From Metaphire vulgaris (taxonomy: Eukaryota; Annelida; Clitellata; Crassiclitellata; Megascolecidae): DNA of 64,000 bases. A program made the translations under genes and the position numbers. Below, in pieces: positions 1 to 10,300 of this stretch; position 1 is the stretch's first letter, and each line of letters begins with the position of its first letter. Location: NCBI GenBank assembly GCA_018105865.1, contig JACLAT010000159.1, positions 1 through 64,000 on the forward strand, in the 5' to 3' direction. A model generated the notes under the pieces. It did no database searches. It worked only from the letters and a program-made list of their open reading frames with translations, and was not told where the DNA came from.

Positions 1-24
1 GGTGATTCTGAGATTATTCAAAGC

Positions 25-230
25 CAGGGCCATATTAAGGCAGGGGCTGAAGCCCCAGGCCCACCATAAAAATTAGACCCACCGTTTTTCAAGCGACGAC
101 CGTTTTTTGCTTGTCAGAGATTTTCAGCGAAGAAGGCAGGAAATTTTACAAGGGGCAATTTTCAAATTATGGAAGCGACCACTTTTTTGCTTCTCAGCCC
201 CAGGCCCAATCAGACCTTAATCCGGCCCTG
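25..230. mobile_element. hAT-type MITE with 8-bp TSD
   Basis: The ends are inverted (CAGGGCCATATTAAGG at the left, CTTAATCCGGCCCTG at the right) and are flanked by the direct repeat TTCAAAGC at 17-24 and 231-238. The CAGGG terminus and 8-bp duplication are typical of hAT elements. It has no coding capacity, so it would depend on a transposase supplied elsewhere. Confidence 0.85.
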
Positions 231-238
231 TTCAAAGC

Positions 239-630
239 GCTTTGATAAATTCACCCAGCGTCGAATTAGATTTAAACTATAGAATGACAAGTAAATGCTT
301 CCAGCTAAATTATAATATTTCATTTCACTTATTTTAGGCTACGTATTTTCAACGAACGGAACTTTTACGTACGCGTAGTTTAAAAAGTATTGTATTATTT
401 AAAATACAATACGTATAATACGTACGGCCTCCATCTGATCTTGTCTGCATTTCGCTAGTTCACAAAAATACAGAAATACATAATTGCTAATAATTTCTGG
501 TCAAAATTGAAAATGTAACGGACTTTTAAAATGCCATAATCTGTAGTATTTTGGTGTCCTGAAAACGTATATGATCATGACAAAAATATTTAGGTCTAGT
601 TTTTAGGATAATTCATATAGCTCATTTTCG
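239..630. other. AT-rich unassigned stretch
   Basis: I see no supportable gene. The stretch has short repeats of TACGTA-like words near 360-425, and a similar ACGTATTTTTACGT-rich patch recurs near 34930-35030. Confidence 0.4.
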
Positions 631-816
631 ATGTTTCACCGTGTAAAAATGGAACAAAGATACCAGGGAAAATGGTCAACTAGCATGCTGGCTGACTACT
701 GCTGGACACATTCGCCGAGATGCTACCAAAAGGCGTACAAGAGAGTCGAAGAGACAGGCAAAGAAATTAAGATAAAGTCGACGACTGACTTGATTGTGTA
801 CAGGTATTATCCATAG
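631..816 (+). pseudogene. Fragment of a multi-copy 'ADYCW' ORF family
   Basis: The 61-codon frame contains MEQRYQGKWSTSMLADYCW, which matches the end of the minus-strand frame at 33394-33675 (TADYCWNLQRDTPD, then KSYKR). From memory of the family, such ADYCW-type C-termini belong to repeated, mobile-element-associated proteins of invertebrate genomes; they have no well-defined function. There is no upstream part here, so this is a truncated remnant. The assignment rests on the shared motif within the window and on recall. Confidence 0.5.
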
Positions 817-1072
817 ACATATTAGCCTACTATTGTCATGCGTTTTGTGTTATAAACAATAATTTGCATATTACAAAAAGACTAGACCTGACGTAGCATT
901 TTAAAAGTCATATTCGTGTTCAGCACATATAAAGATTAATAAGAAATTACTCATTTTATTTCTGTTACATAACTTTTCTTTAAAAAATATGTTGCCCTAT
1001 AATCGTTTGGTCGTAATAGAAAAAGAATATCACATGAAACCTCATAGGACATTGTCATATACTGTAAAAATA

Positions 1073-1153
1073 AAATGTCCTTTCAAACCGGCGGATATCA
1101 GTAATTATTACTAATATCCTAGTAATATCCGCCGGTTTTAATGGACATTTCAT
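1073..1153. repeat. Near-perfect palindrome (foldback)
   Basis: Two arms of about 30 nt, both containing AAACCGGCGGATAT read outward-in, are inverted around a short TATTACTAATATCC centre, and both outer ends carry AAATGTCC. This could be a very small foldback element. A related CCGGATATATCCGG motif occurs at 12413-12428. Confidence 0.7.
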
Positions 1154-1289
1154 AAAGTATTCGACTACAACTATGCAATAAGAAGGATAATTATTATCAT
1201 TCTTATTATCTTATTGCATAACACACGTTAAGTCATCCACGAAGAATCGCTAATAGCTAAGTGCGGAGCAATTGAGATGTTAGTAACTT

Positions 1290-1385
1290 GCCAAAAGTCG
1301 CAACGCAGTGTCTAGGTCAGATTCGAACCTTCGACCTTACGGTTGCGTGACAGGATTCCTACCGCTACTCAATCGCATCGCGTAA
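1290..1385 (-). repeat. tRNA-like / SINE-like fragment
   Basis: Read on the minus strand there is a B-box-like GGTTCGAATCT at about 1321-1331 and, at a plausible distance upstream, an A-box-like TGAGTAGCGGTAGG. The arms do not fold into a complete cloverleaf, so this is better called a decayed tRNA-derived SINE than a working tRNA gene. Confidence 0.35.
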
Positions 1386-1734
1386 ACTTATTCGATTTCT
1401 CGAAAACTGTCTCTGATATCAATTTTAAATTGTTTTATGAACGCGTTTGTCAAAAGAACTCTGTGGATAATTTTTGTAAACGATATCTAAGTGAAAAATT
1501 CTCCTAATTGCGAAATTTGTCATAAAAGTCTACAGTCTAACAAGAGTTGAATTTCATATTTGCAGTCTGCATAGCAATTGAATATGAAGAAGATCATAAA
1601 TTAGTATAAGAGCTCTGTGAAGATTTGTTTTTCTTTCATGCAGGAATTCGAGAGCGTTTTATGGATATAAAAATATTCACTGCAATTGTAATCCATGCAA
1701 ATTTAAAAGTAATAATTTTAACGATAACTTCGGT

Positions 1735-1886
1735 AAGCTCGCTCCCGAAGTCGCTCACGGTCGAGACATTGCTGGATCGGTTCCGGAAACAACTGAAAAC
1801 ACACTTGTTTAACATATCATTTTTGCAAAGCGCTTTTGACTTAGGGCCCTTTTAGCTTTGCTTACGGCGCTCTAGAAATCGTCTTG

Positions 1887-1936
<50 letters not shown>
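1735..1936 (+). mobile_element. 3' end of a CR1/L2-type LINE
   Basis: The frame reads LDRFRKQLKTHLFNISF, a tail also seen at the end of the LINE fragment near 19.4 kb (KLKTHLFNISF). It runs into AGCGCTTTTGAC, a run with GGCGCTCTAGAAATCGTC, and an (AAT)n tract at 1888-1936. Other LINE copies here (31.8 and 61.2 kb) end in the same order of motifs, so this is a heavily 5'-truncated copy. Confidence 0.7.
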
Positions 1937-2078
1937 GGTTTGCTATAGCAACTGGCAAACGTGCCTATCTCGCCAGTTGGCATCAAGAAACGGTGAAAAC
2001 CATGGTTTAATTCAAATAGGAAGGTGAGGTATTCAAGATCTTCCTAAATTTGTGTTTAACGGCAAAATTCTTTCTTAC

Positions 2079-2166
2079 CATCGCACATTTCGCTCAGGTG
2101 AATTAGAAGAACAACCACAACGAGGATCTTTAGCCAATGACGCACGAAGAAGATTCCTTTCTCCAT
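2079..2166 (-). CDS. Cysteine-rich peptide family, first exon (gene E)
   Basis: On the minus strand, ATG at 2166 opens 29 codons plus one base before the donor G|GTAAGA. The translation starts MEKGIFFVRHW, followed by a hydrophobic core LKILVVVVLLIHL and then SEMCD: a classic signal peptide. It is clearly paralogous to the first exons at 4335, 20106, 28937 and 38458. The 1-base overhang matches the family's phase. I find no cysteine or tail exon between position 1 and 2078, so the rest would lie outside the window, or the copy is a relic. Confidence 0.65.
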
Positions 2167-2253
2167 CGAAGATTGCTTCACTGATAAACCAGATGATGAG
2201 TTGAATTTTCAAAGCGCAAGATACTTCTAATGCAACACTTTAACTGCCTGCAG

Positions 2254-2261
2254 TATATATA
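2254..2261 (-). promoter_or_regulatory. TATA box of gene E
   Basis: TATATATA lies about 88-95 bp upstream of the gene E ATG. Genes A and D have a TATA-like word at nearly the same distance (4247 and 20194), which supports a conserved core promoter. Confidence 0.45.
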
Positions 2262-2514
2262 GGCCTACGCAAAATAATATTGGTGAATTGAATTTCAAAC
2301 AGGAACCGAGGAGCGATAGGGAACGCAGACTCGACTGATGTTTCCTGTAAACACAAGTAAAATATAACTCTGCAGGTGTACACGAAGCTCATAAAGACGC
2401 TATGCATTTTGTGTTGTGTGTGGGGCTTTTGGAGATGTGTTTGCTTGTGGTTGTGTGTTTGATCTCTAGATGGCGTTGTAGTGTTGATTGTGTTGTGTAG
2501 ATTGTGAGCTTAAG

Positions 2515-2715
2515 CCAGTGCTATTTCTAGGATTTTGAATTTGGGGGTGTCGAGAAAAATCTGGGGTGTCGGAACTTTTTAATTTTCTGCCTGAAAAGGG
2601 CTGACAAGCAAAAAGGTCATCCGACAATAAAAGTTAGTGTCCTTCTCCATTGGGGGCTAATGAGGGGGTGATGGGGAAGCGTTAGGGGTGTAAAAATATT
2701 CTTGGCTTAAGCTAT
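2515..2715. repeat. Degenerate hAT-type MITE (one end)
   Basis: The sequence begins CCAGTGCTATTTCTAGGATTTTG and has the GGGGGTGTCG and CTGACAAGCAAAAAGGTCAT wording shared by several MITEs here (10508 and 56363 carry the same CTGACAAGCAAAAAAGG segment). I could not place the second terminus. Confidence 0.4.
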
Positions 2716-3280
2716 TCGATGTCTTTGCTTATGCTCTTCCGGTTTGAACTCTAGGATCTTCATGTGGAATGTTTTGGACTATGTATTGAAAGAATTATAA
2801 ATCGTTACAAAATCGACTAAAATCGTCTTTATTATATAATTCTTCGCTTCGGGCCTCTAACAACTGCAATGATTTGAGGAGGGTCCCGTGATTGTTTCGG
2901 AGATGTGTATGAAATACATGAAGATTGAAATTTTATGCGATTGAAATTTTTCAAGGGTAGGCGAAACGCCTAAGATGCAAAATAGATAGAAACCGTTTGA
3001 TTTGAATTTCAACAGCATTTCTCCAATGAGAGAATTGATCAATATAGACTGCGACTAGACTGCCTAGATAGGCCTATAGAGGACGCCCATAAGTGATTTA
3101 ATATGAACCTCATCTGAATTTCATAAGCATGAATAAAACTGTCCAATAAACAACTTTCTTCTGCGCTGTCGACGTTCAGATGAAAGTCATGAAATGAGTA
3201 TTGAATTTAAATTAATCAGTTCAGAAATTGCGCAATTTTTTGACTTCATACGGTTCGAATAAGCATTCGTAATATTATAT
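2716..3280. other. Unassigned non-coding stretch
   Basis: I see nothing supportable apart from a TATAGGCCTATA-type palindrome near 3070. Short frames here have no recognisable protein character. Confidence 0.4.
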
Positions 3281-3577
3281 CGTGACTTATTAAATGGAAG
3301 AAGAGCGATATTCAGCTTCAGATCCAGGCTTAAAGAACATCTCTTCCTAATTAGCATTTCCTCCATAGTTGATCTTGCTCTTTTCCACCTCTGACTGATC
3401 TCTGGTATGTCTTGGTCTTTTGCGGATGGATTTGAAGTACCATCGATTGATACCCTTGGGTATTAGCACTGGTGCTATAGATTTGCATAATTATTATTAT
3501 TATTCGGGCGTCTGGTTTCATTTGAAGATTTTTGAAATTCTGATTGAGACAGGTGCGAAAAGCAACACGTTACTTAG

Positions 3578-3785
3578 GGCTGTCCATAAACGACGTCACG
3601 TTATTGTACTTCATTTAAAAATAGAACTTGAAAAATTCTGAATTTTGTTTCAACCATAATAATTTTAATGAATATTTTCAAACGAAACATTAATTTTAAC
3701 ATTGGAAAGATGACTAGATGATGGGGGTGGTTAAAGCATTGTGACGTCATATTTGATGAGGTGACATTTTGTGACGAAACCCCAC
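3578..3785. repeat. GGGCTGTCCATAAACGACGTCA repeat family
   Basis: It starts GGGCTGTCCATAAACGACGTCACG and contains TGTGACGTCATATTTGA near 3740. The same start occurs at 45105 (GGGGCCGTCCATAAACGACG), with the matching internal part. It is a MITE-like dispersed repeat whose second end is not clear. Confidence 0.45.
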
Positions 3786-3990
3786 TTCCCCATCTCCCCT
3801 TCCACCTCCCTCTCCCTTCCTCATTCTGTTTCCCCTCTCTTCTGCTCTCTCTCACTCTCACTGTCCTCTCCTCTCACCCTCCCTTTTCCCCTCCTTCCCC
3901 TCTGTCTCTTCCTCTCCTCTCTCCTTCTCTCTCCCTCGTCCTGCTAGTCTCTCTACCCCGTTCCAAATCCCTCTCTCACGTATCCACTCT
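3786..3990 (+). repeat. CT-rich low-complexity tract
   Basis: About 200 bases consist almost entirely of C and T on this strand. The Pro/Ser/Leu-rich and Arg/Glu/Gly-rich frames over it are products of composition, not genes. Confidence 0.85.
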
Positions 3991-4246
3991 CTTTTATCTG
4001 AAGGCCCTGTTGCATTAAACTGACTGCAAAAATAATTTATGTCAAATAATGCAAAATGCTTAAGAATAAATCATGCTTCGCCTTCTCCTCTTCAATACAT
4101 TAAGATAAAATCATAAGCAATGCAGATTAAATACAATTCAAATTGTTGCAATGTCTTTCGCGTTTATTTCATCTGTACCTGGACAGTTTAACCTCTGTCG
4201 CTTTACGGTTTATTTGATATTCAAAAATCACAGATACAATTTTTTG

Positions 4247-4254
4247 TATAAAGG
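4247..4254 (+). promoter_or_regulatory. TATA box of gene A
   Basis: TATAAAGG sits 81-88 bp upstream of the ATG at 4335, the same spacing as in genes D and E. If transcription starts about 30 bp downstream, an alternative ATG at 4151 would not be in the transcript. Confidence 0.45.
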
Positions 4255-4334
4255 CAGGTCACTCGTACAACAGAAGTGTCTTCGCCGTTTTGAACAGACA
4301 TCTCTTCGTCTGGTTTCATTGAAAGCAATCTGCA

Positions 4335-7312
4335 ATGGAGAAAGGAATCTTCTTCGTACGCCACTGGATAAAGATATACTCGTTGTGCTTGTTCTTCTCT
4401 TTCATGGAATCGAAATGTGTGCTCGTGAGATTAAAATTCGCAATACTGATCATTAAATGTTATCAGTAGAAGACCATGCAGCGAGAATCTGTGTGATTAG
4501 TAATGCAACCTTAGAGACAAATAATTTCTTCATAGTTATTCATCGATGTCTATGTTGTAAGATATCAAACATGTTTTGCTATAGCCTAGTCTTGCGAATC
4601 CAAGCGGTTCTTAAGAGTGAAGATGGTTAAGGCATACATTCAAAGATTTAATGTAATACGGAAATTTGCAAACTCTTCCTCTTCCGTCACTACCTCCTCC
4701 TCCTCCTCCTCCTCCTCCTCCTCCCCCCGCCGACCGCTTCATTTCTTATACGTATGCAACTATTCACACCTTTCTATATGAAAAGTAACAGATTCACAAT
4801 TATTTCGTGATTTCTTCTTCTTCAGGTGTCATGTATTTCTACGTTGACGACTATGGACTTCCATTTCTCTCTGTTGTGTGTTGCTTGTATGAGTTCTAAT
4901 TCTGTAGTCACCCCCTTTACATCAGTCAGTAAGCTGCTGATATACGTCATTCTTTGTCTTCCTCTTGATCTTTTGCCTTAGACTTTTCCAGTAGTTACCA
5001 GGTTTTCTATGCCTTTCTTCCTCATTATATGTCCAAAAAAATTGAAGTTCTCTTTTACGTATTGTAGATAGCAATTTTCTTTGTGTACCTGCCATTTCGA
5101 GTACTAATTCATTTGTTTTCTTTTCAGTCCAAGATATATTCAACATTTTTCTTAAGAACCACATCTCTGCAGCTTGAAGCTTTTTCTTCATGACTTTAGA
5201 GATAGTCCACGTTTCTGCCCCATATAACATGACTGGCCAAACATAGCATTCTAGAACCCTAATCCTTGTTTTCATTGTTAAATGTCGGTTTGTTAGTATG
5301 TGTTTTAAATTCCCAAAGGCTGCTTTGGCCATTCCTATTTTTGCTTTTATGTCTGATTCACTTTTCGCATCACTGGTGAACCAGCTTCCTAGATATTTGA
5401 ATGACATGACTTGTTTAATTTTCTCTCCATTTATGTTGATATCGCATTTCGGAATGTCTTTCTTCGTGGATATCACTAGGCAGAATGTTTTATTGATGTT
5501 TATTCTTAAACCTTTCTTCTCACTTTCTGTATTTACTTGATTTAGCAGTTCCTGCAATTTTTTTGTGAATCTGCTATCAGGGCTGCATCATCTGCAAATC
5601 TTAGATTATTGATGTTCTGTCCACCAACTTTGACTCCTTCTACTTCTTCTTTGTTTTCCATGATTTCTTCTCCATATGCATTGAAAAATTCTGAAGATAA
5701 TCCACATTCCTGTCTGGCACCTTTTAATATTTGAATCTATTTTCCAGTTGTTCCATTAATTCGAGGTGTTGTTTTCTGGTTCCAATATATTTCTGTGAAT
5801 ATTCTTAAATCTTTTAAAATTTCGTGATTTAGGTGAATGTAAACTGGACGTAGACTGCGAATATTTTCAGCGTTGCATGTCTCTCTGTTGCCGGTATGAT
5901 TTACAGTGGACCAGATACATATAGGCCTATATTCATACATATTCATACATATTCAACTTCATTCATGCATAATATGCATGCGAGTATTGTTTAAAATTCA
6001 CTAACTTCTCTCTGATTCGATTGAATCTCTCAGACCAAGGTTCTAAACAGTTGATTCAGTCTTTCCCGGACACAACACTGTAGATATACAAGCTGAGCAA
6101 TAGTTGCGAATTAATTTAATATCAATTATGTATTATTCTCTTAAATTTTTCCTTTGCTTCCTATAAGATGACGACAAAAGAATCGATAACATCCTCTAGA
6201 ACATCCACAGCTAGCTTATGAACCCTAACGAGTGTACAAGTGAATGAATATTTGCACTGTCTTTCGCTGTACAATGCATTACGAGTACTGTAGTTTATTA
6301 GACTTGTGCATCACAGCTCTGACTTCATTTATGAATGTACTATTTACTCAGTTATGTATTAACAGTTAATGTCGGAAAACATCTTAACTAAGCTACTGGA
6401 CAACCAGAATATCGACTGAGAAGGTCAGTTGATCTACTCTGTCGACGTCTTTCATGATGATCTCTTATTATATAATTCTCGATGTCCGTCCGTCCGTCGC
6501 GTCTGTCTGTCCGTCCGCAACACGGCGGGTATTGCAAGACGCTGTTGTCATTGACAACCAAATATTGTTTAATCAAACCGGAGCGTTTAACGAAGCGCCT
6601 TAATTGCAGCTTAAACCCCCGTCCCTCCTTCCCCTCACCCCATCCCTCTCCTAATCGCCCAGGCCCAACCCATTCCTGCCCTGGCCCCAAACCCCTTTTC
6701 CCTTCCCTATCCCATCTCCTTCCCTCTCCCCATCCCCTCCCAATCGCCCCCCAAACCCCCCGTTCCCCTTCCGTCTCCCCAACCCTTTTCCCTCTCCCCA
6801 TCCATCTCCCAATCCCCCCAAACCCCCGTTCCCCTTCCGTCTCCCCAACCCTTTTCTTTTTCCTCATCCCTCTCCCAATCGCCCTGGCCCCAACCCATTC
6901 CGGCCCAGGCCCCAAATCCCCGTTCCCTTCCTCTCCCCATCTCTTTTCCCTCTCCTCATCCCTCTCCCAATCACCCCGGCCCCAACACATTCCGGCCCCA
7001 AACCCCGTTTCCTTCCCCTCTCCCCATCCCTTTTCACTCTCCCCATCCCTCTCCCAATCGCCTCGGGCCCAACCCATTCCAGCCCCAACCCATTCCCGCC
7101 CCGGCCCTAAACCCCGTTCCCCTTCCCTCTCCTTATCCCCTTCCAACTACCCATCCTCTCCCAATCGCCCAGGCCCCAACCCATCAGCGCTCCGCCCCTA
7201 CCTCACCGGCCCCAAACCCCGTTTCCAAACCTACACAACGCTGCTCCGAAAACCCGTACAACCCACCTTCCTCCTCCCAAACCTCCTTTCTCTCTCCCAA
7301 TGCCCTGCCCCC

Positions 7313-7365
<53 letters not shown>

Positions 7366-10300
7366 CTTCCTAGCCTCAAACCCTATTTTTTTAAATTTTA
7401 CCCTCAAGTATGGATTAAATTTTCAGACGCTGTCACCGTACTGGGGATTTAATTTTTGGAAAAGCGTTCTTCAGAAATGATTGCTGTAACGTTTTAAATT
7501 TGCTATATCTCAGGCTATATAGGAGCTAAAAAGATGAGGTTTGCACCATTGTTTAGATTGTTTATTCTTCTTTCTAATCGTCCGTGCAAAACAAAAAAAA
7601 TTGGGGGTAGAGCCCACTTTACGGCCTAAAATTTCACCCTCTCCCCCGAAAATTTTGTAAAGCCCCCTAGCAAAATATTTTCTGCGGTAACCCCACTTTG
7701 GTCAGCGGCAAAGTTGTAAAGGGGTGTCAGAGGAACAAAATAAACCAAAAAGTTTGAAAATCGGTTGACATTTGGCAAAGATCTATCCATTCTAACCCGA
7801 TGACCCCAATGTTTGAACATAAGTATTATCGGCGAATTTCGCGAAAGTTTTGAATTGTGAGAAAGTTTCCAATTTTTTTGAATTTGCTATATCTCAGGCT
7901 ATATAAGAGCTAAGAAGATGAGGTTTGCACCATTGTTTAGATTTTTTATTCCTCTTTCTAACCGTCCGTGCAAAACAAAAAAGTCGAGCGTTCACGAGCT
8001 TTCCGACAATCAAGTGAGAATGAGGAGCAGGCTGTTGCTCGGGGTGAAAAGCAGCACAGCAAACAAGAGAATCAAGCACTGCATGTCGTTCGACACTGCC
8101 AAATCATTACACTTACGTTGACTATCAAGTTTCAGAAAATTCCCGCGAATGGGCGTTAACTCGGTTCAAGGAAAAGGCGGCGAGTTAAGGGCAATTAATT
8201 GCGCAAAATGCTATTGCATTTGCGCAAAATCGGATGGTAAAACAGCCAATCTCCCCCCGTCATAAAATGCTATTGCATTTGCGCAAAATCGGGTGGTAAA
8301 ACAGCCAATCTCCCCCGTCATAAAATGTTATTGCATTTGCGCAAAATCGGGTGGTAGAACAGCCAATCTCCCCCGTCATTTTTGACGGGTAAACACCTAG
8401 TTATTATATAATTCTCGATGTCCGTCCGTCCGTCCGTCGCGTCTGTCTGTCCGTCCGCAACACGGCGGGTATTGCAAGACGCTGTTGTCATTGACAACCA
8501 AATATTGTTTAATCAAAACGGAGCGTTTAACGAAGCGTCTTAATTGCAGCTTAAACCCCCGTCTCCCCTTCCCTCACCCAATCCCTCTCCCAATCGCCCA
8601 GGCCCAACCCATTCCCGCCCCGGCCCCAAACCCGCTGTTCCTTCCCTATCCCCATCTCCTTCCCCTCTCCCCATCCCCTCCCAATCGCCCCCAAACCCCG
8701 TTCCCCTTCCGTCTCCCCAACCCTTTTCCCTCTCCCCATCCCTCTCCCAATCGCCCCCAAACCCCTGTTCCCTTCCGTCTCCCAACCCTTTTTCCTCTCC
8801 CCATCTTTCTCCCAATCGCCCTGGCCCCAACCCATTCCGGCCCAGGCCCCAAACTCCCGTTCCCTTTCCTCTCCCCATCTCTTTTCCCTCTCCTCATCCC
8901 TCTCCCAATCACCCGGCCCAACACATTCCGGGCCGCAAACCCCCGTTTCCCTTCCCTCTCCCCATCCCTTTTCCCTCTCCCCATCCCTCTCCCAATCGCC
9001 TCGGGCCCAACCCATTCCAGCCCCAACCCATTCCTGCCCCGGCCCTAAACCCCCGTTCCCTTCCCTCTCCTTATCCCCTTCCAACTACCCATTCCTCTCC
9101 CAATCGCCCAGGCCCCAACCCATCAGCGCTCCGCCCTACCCCACCGGCCCCAAACCCCGTTTCCAAACCTACACAACGCTGCTCCGAAAACCTGTACAAC
9201 CCACCTTCCTCCTCCCAAACCTCCTTCCCTCTCCCAATGCCCTGCCCCCGTTATTATATATATATATATTTATTCATTCCTAGCCTCAATACCTATTTTT
9301 ATATTTAACCCTCAAGTGGGGATTAAATTTTCAGACGTCGTCACCGTACTGGGGATTTAATTTTTGGAAAAGCGTTCTCAGAAATGATTGCTGTAACGTT
9401 TTAAATTTGCTATATCTCAGGCTATATAGGAGCTAAACAGATGAGGTTTGCACCATTGTTTAGATTGTTTATTCCTCTTTCTATCCGTCCGTGCAAAACA
9501 AAAAAATTGGGGTAGAGTCCACTTTTACGGCCTAAAATATCACCCTCTTCCCCCGAAACATGTTTAAAGCCCCTAGCAAAATATTTTCAGCGGTAACCCC
9601 ACTTTGGTCAGCGGCAAAGTTCTAAAGGGATGTCAGAGGAACAAAATAAACTAAAAAGTTTGAAAATCGGTTGACATTTGGCAAAGATCTATCAATTCTA
9701 ACCCGATGACCCCAATGTTTGAACATAAGTATTGTGAGCGAATTTCGCGTAAGTTTTGAATTCTGAGAAAGTTTCCAAATTTTTTGAATTTGCTATATCT
9801 CGGGCTATATAAGAGCTTTAAAGATGAGGTTTGCACCATTGTTTAGCTATTTTATCCCTCTTTCTAACCCTCTGTGCAAAACAAAAAGTCCAGCGTTCAC
9901 GAGCTTTCCGACAATCAAGTGAGAATGAGTAGCAGGCTGTTGCTCGGCGTGAAAAATCAGCACAGCAAACAAGAGAATCAAGCACTGCATGTCGTTCGAC
10001 ATTGCCAAATTATTACACTTACGTTGACTATCAAGTTTCAGAAAATTCACGCGAATGGGCGTTAACTCAGTTGAAGGAAAAGGCGGCGAGTTAAGGACAA
10101 TTAATTGCGCAAAATGCTATTGCATTTGCGCAAAATCGGTGGTAAAACAGCCAATCTCCCCGTCATAAGATGCTATTGCATTTGCACAAAATCGGGTGGT
10201 AAAACAGCCAATCTACCCGTCATTTTTGACGGGTAAACACCTAGTTATTTTATAATTTAACGTAAAGACTGATCTTCTTTTAGCTATTTTGCCAACAGGT

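Larger units (their letters stand above)
6463..8400 (+). mobile_element. Helitron-like non-autonomous element, copy 1 (first of a tandem dimer)
   Basis: It begins TCTTATTATATAATTCTCG and ends with the hairpin CCCGTCA-TTTT-TGACGGG, a few spacer bases, then CTAG. TC at the 5' end and hairpin-then-CTRR at the 3' end are the Helitron signatures. Inside are (TCCG)n near the left end, a C-rich minisatellite (about 6600-7310), a TA run, a duplicated block starting GCTATATCTCAGGCTATAT (7502 and 7887) and three subterminal units of about 58 bp (8198-8379). There is no Rep/helicase ORF, so it needs enzymes from elsewhere. The Pro-rich and Gly/Arg-rich frames over the minisatellite are artefacts. Confidence 0.8.

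Noticed and set aside
6388..7480. Large Pro/Ser-rich (+) and Gly/Arg-rich (-) frames, up to 332 codons
   Set aside because: They are translations of the C-rich minisatellite in the Helitron-like element. All strands and frames stay open because of base composition, and the four copies do not conserve a frame.
8198..8379. Possible CRISPR-like array (three units of about 58 bp)
   Set aside because: The units are directly adjacent without unique spacers and belong to the end of a Helitron-like element in an animal genome.
8485..9308. Pro-rich and Gly-rich frames of 112-254 codons
   Set aside because: Minisatellite of Helitron copy 2; no conserved protein.
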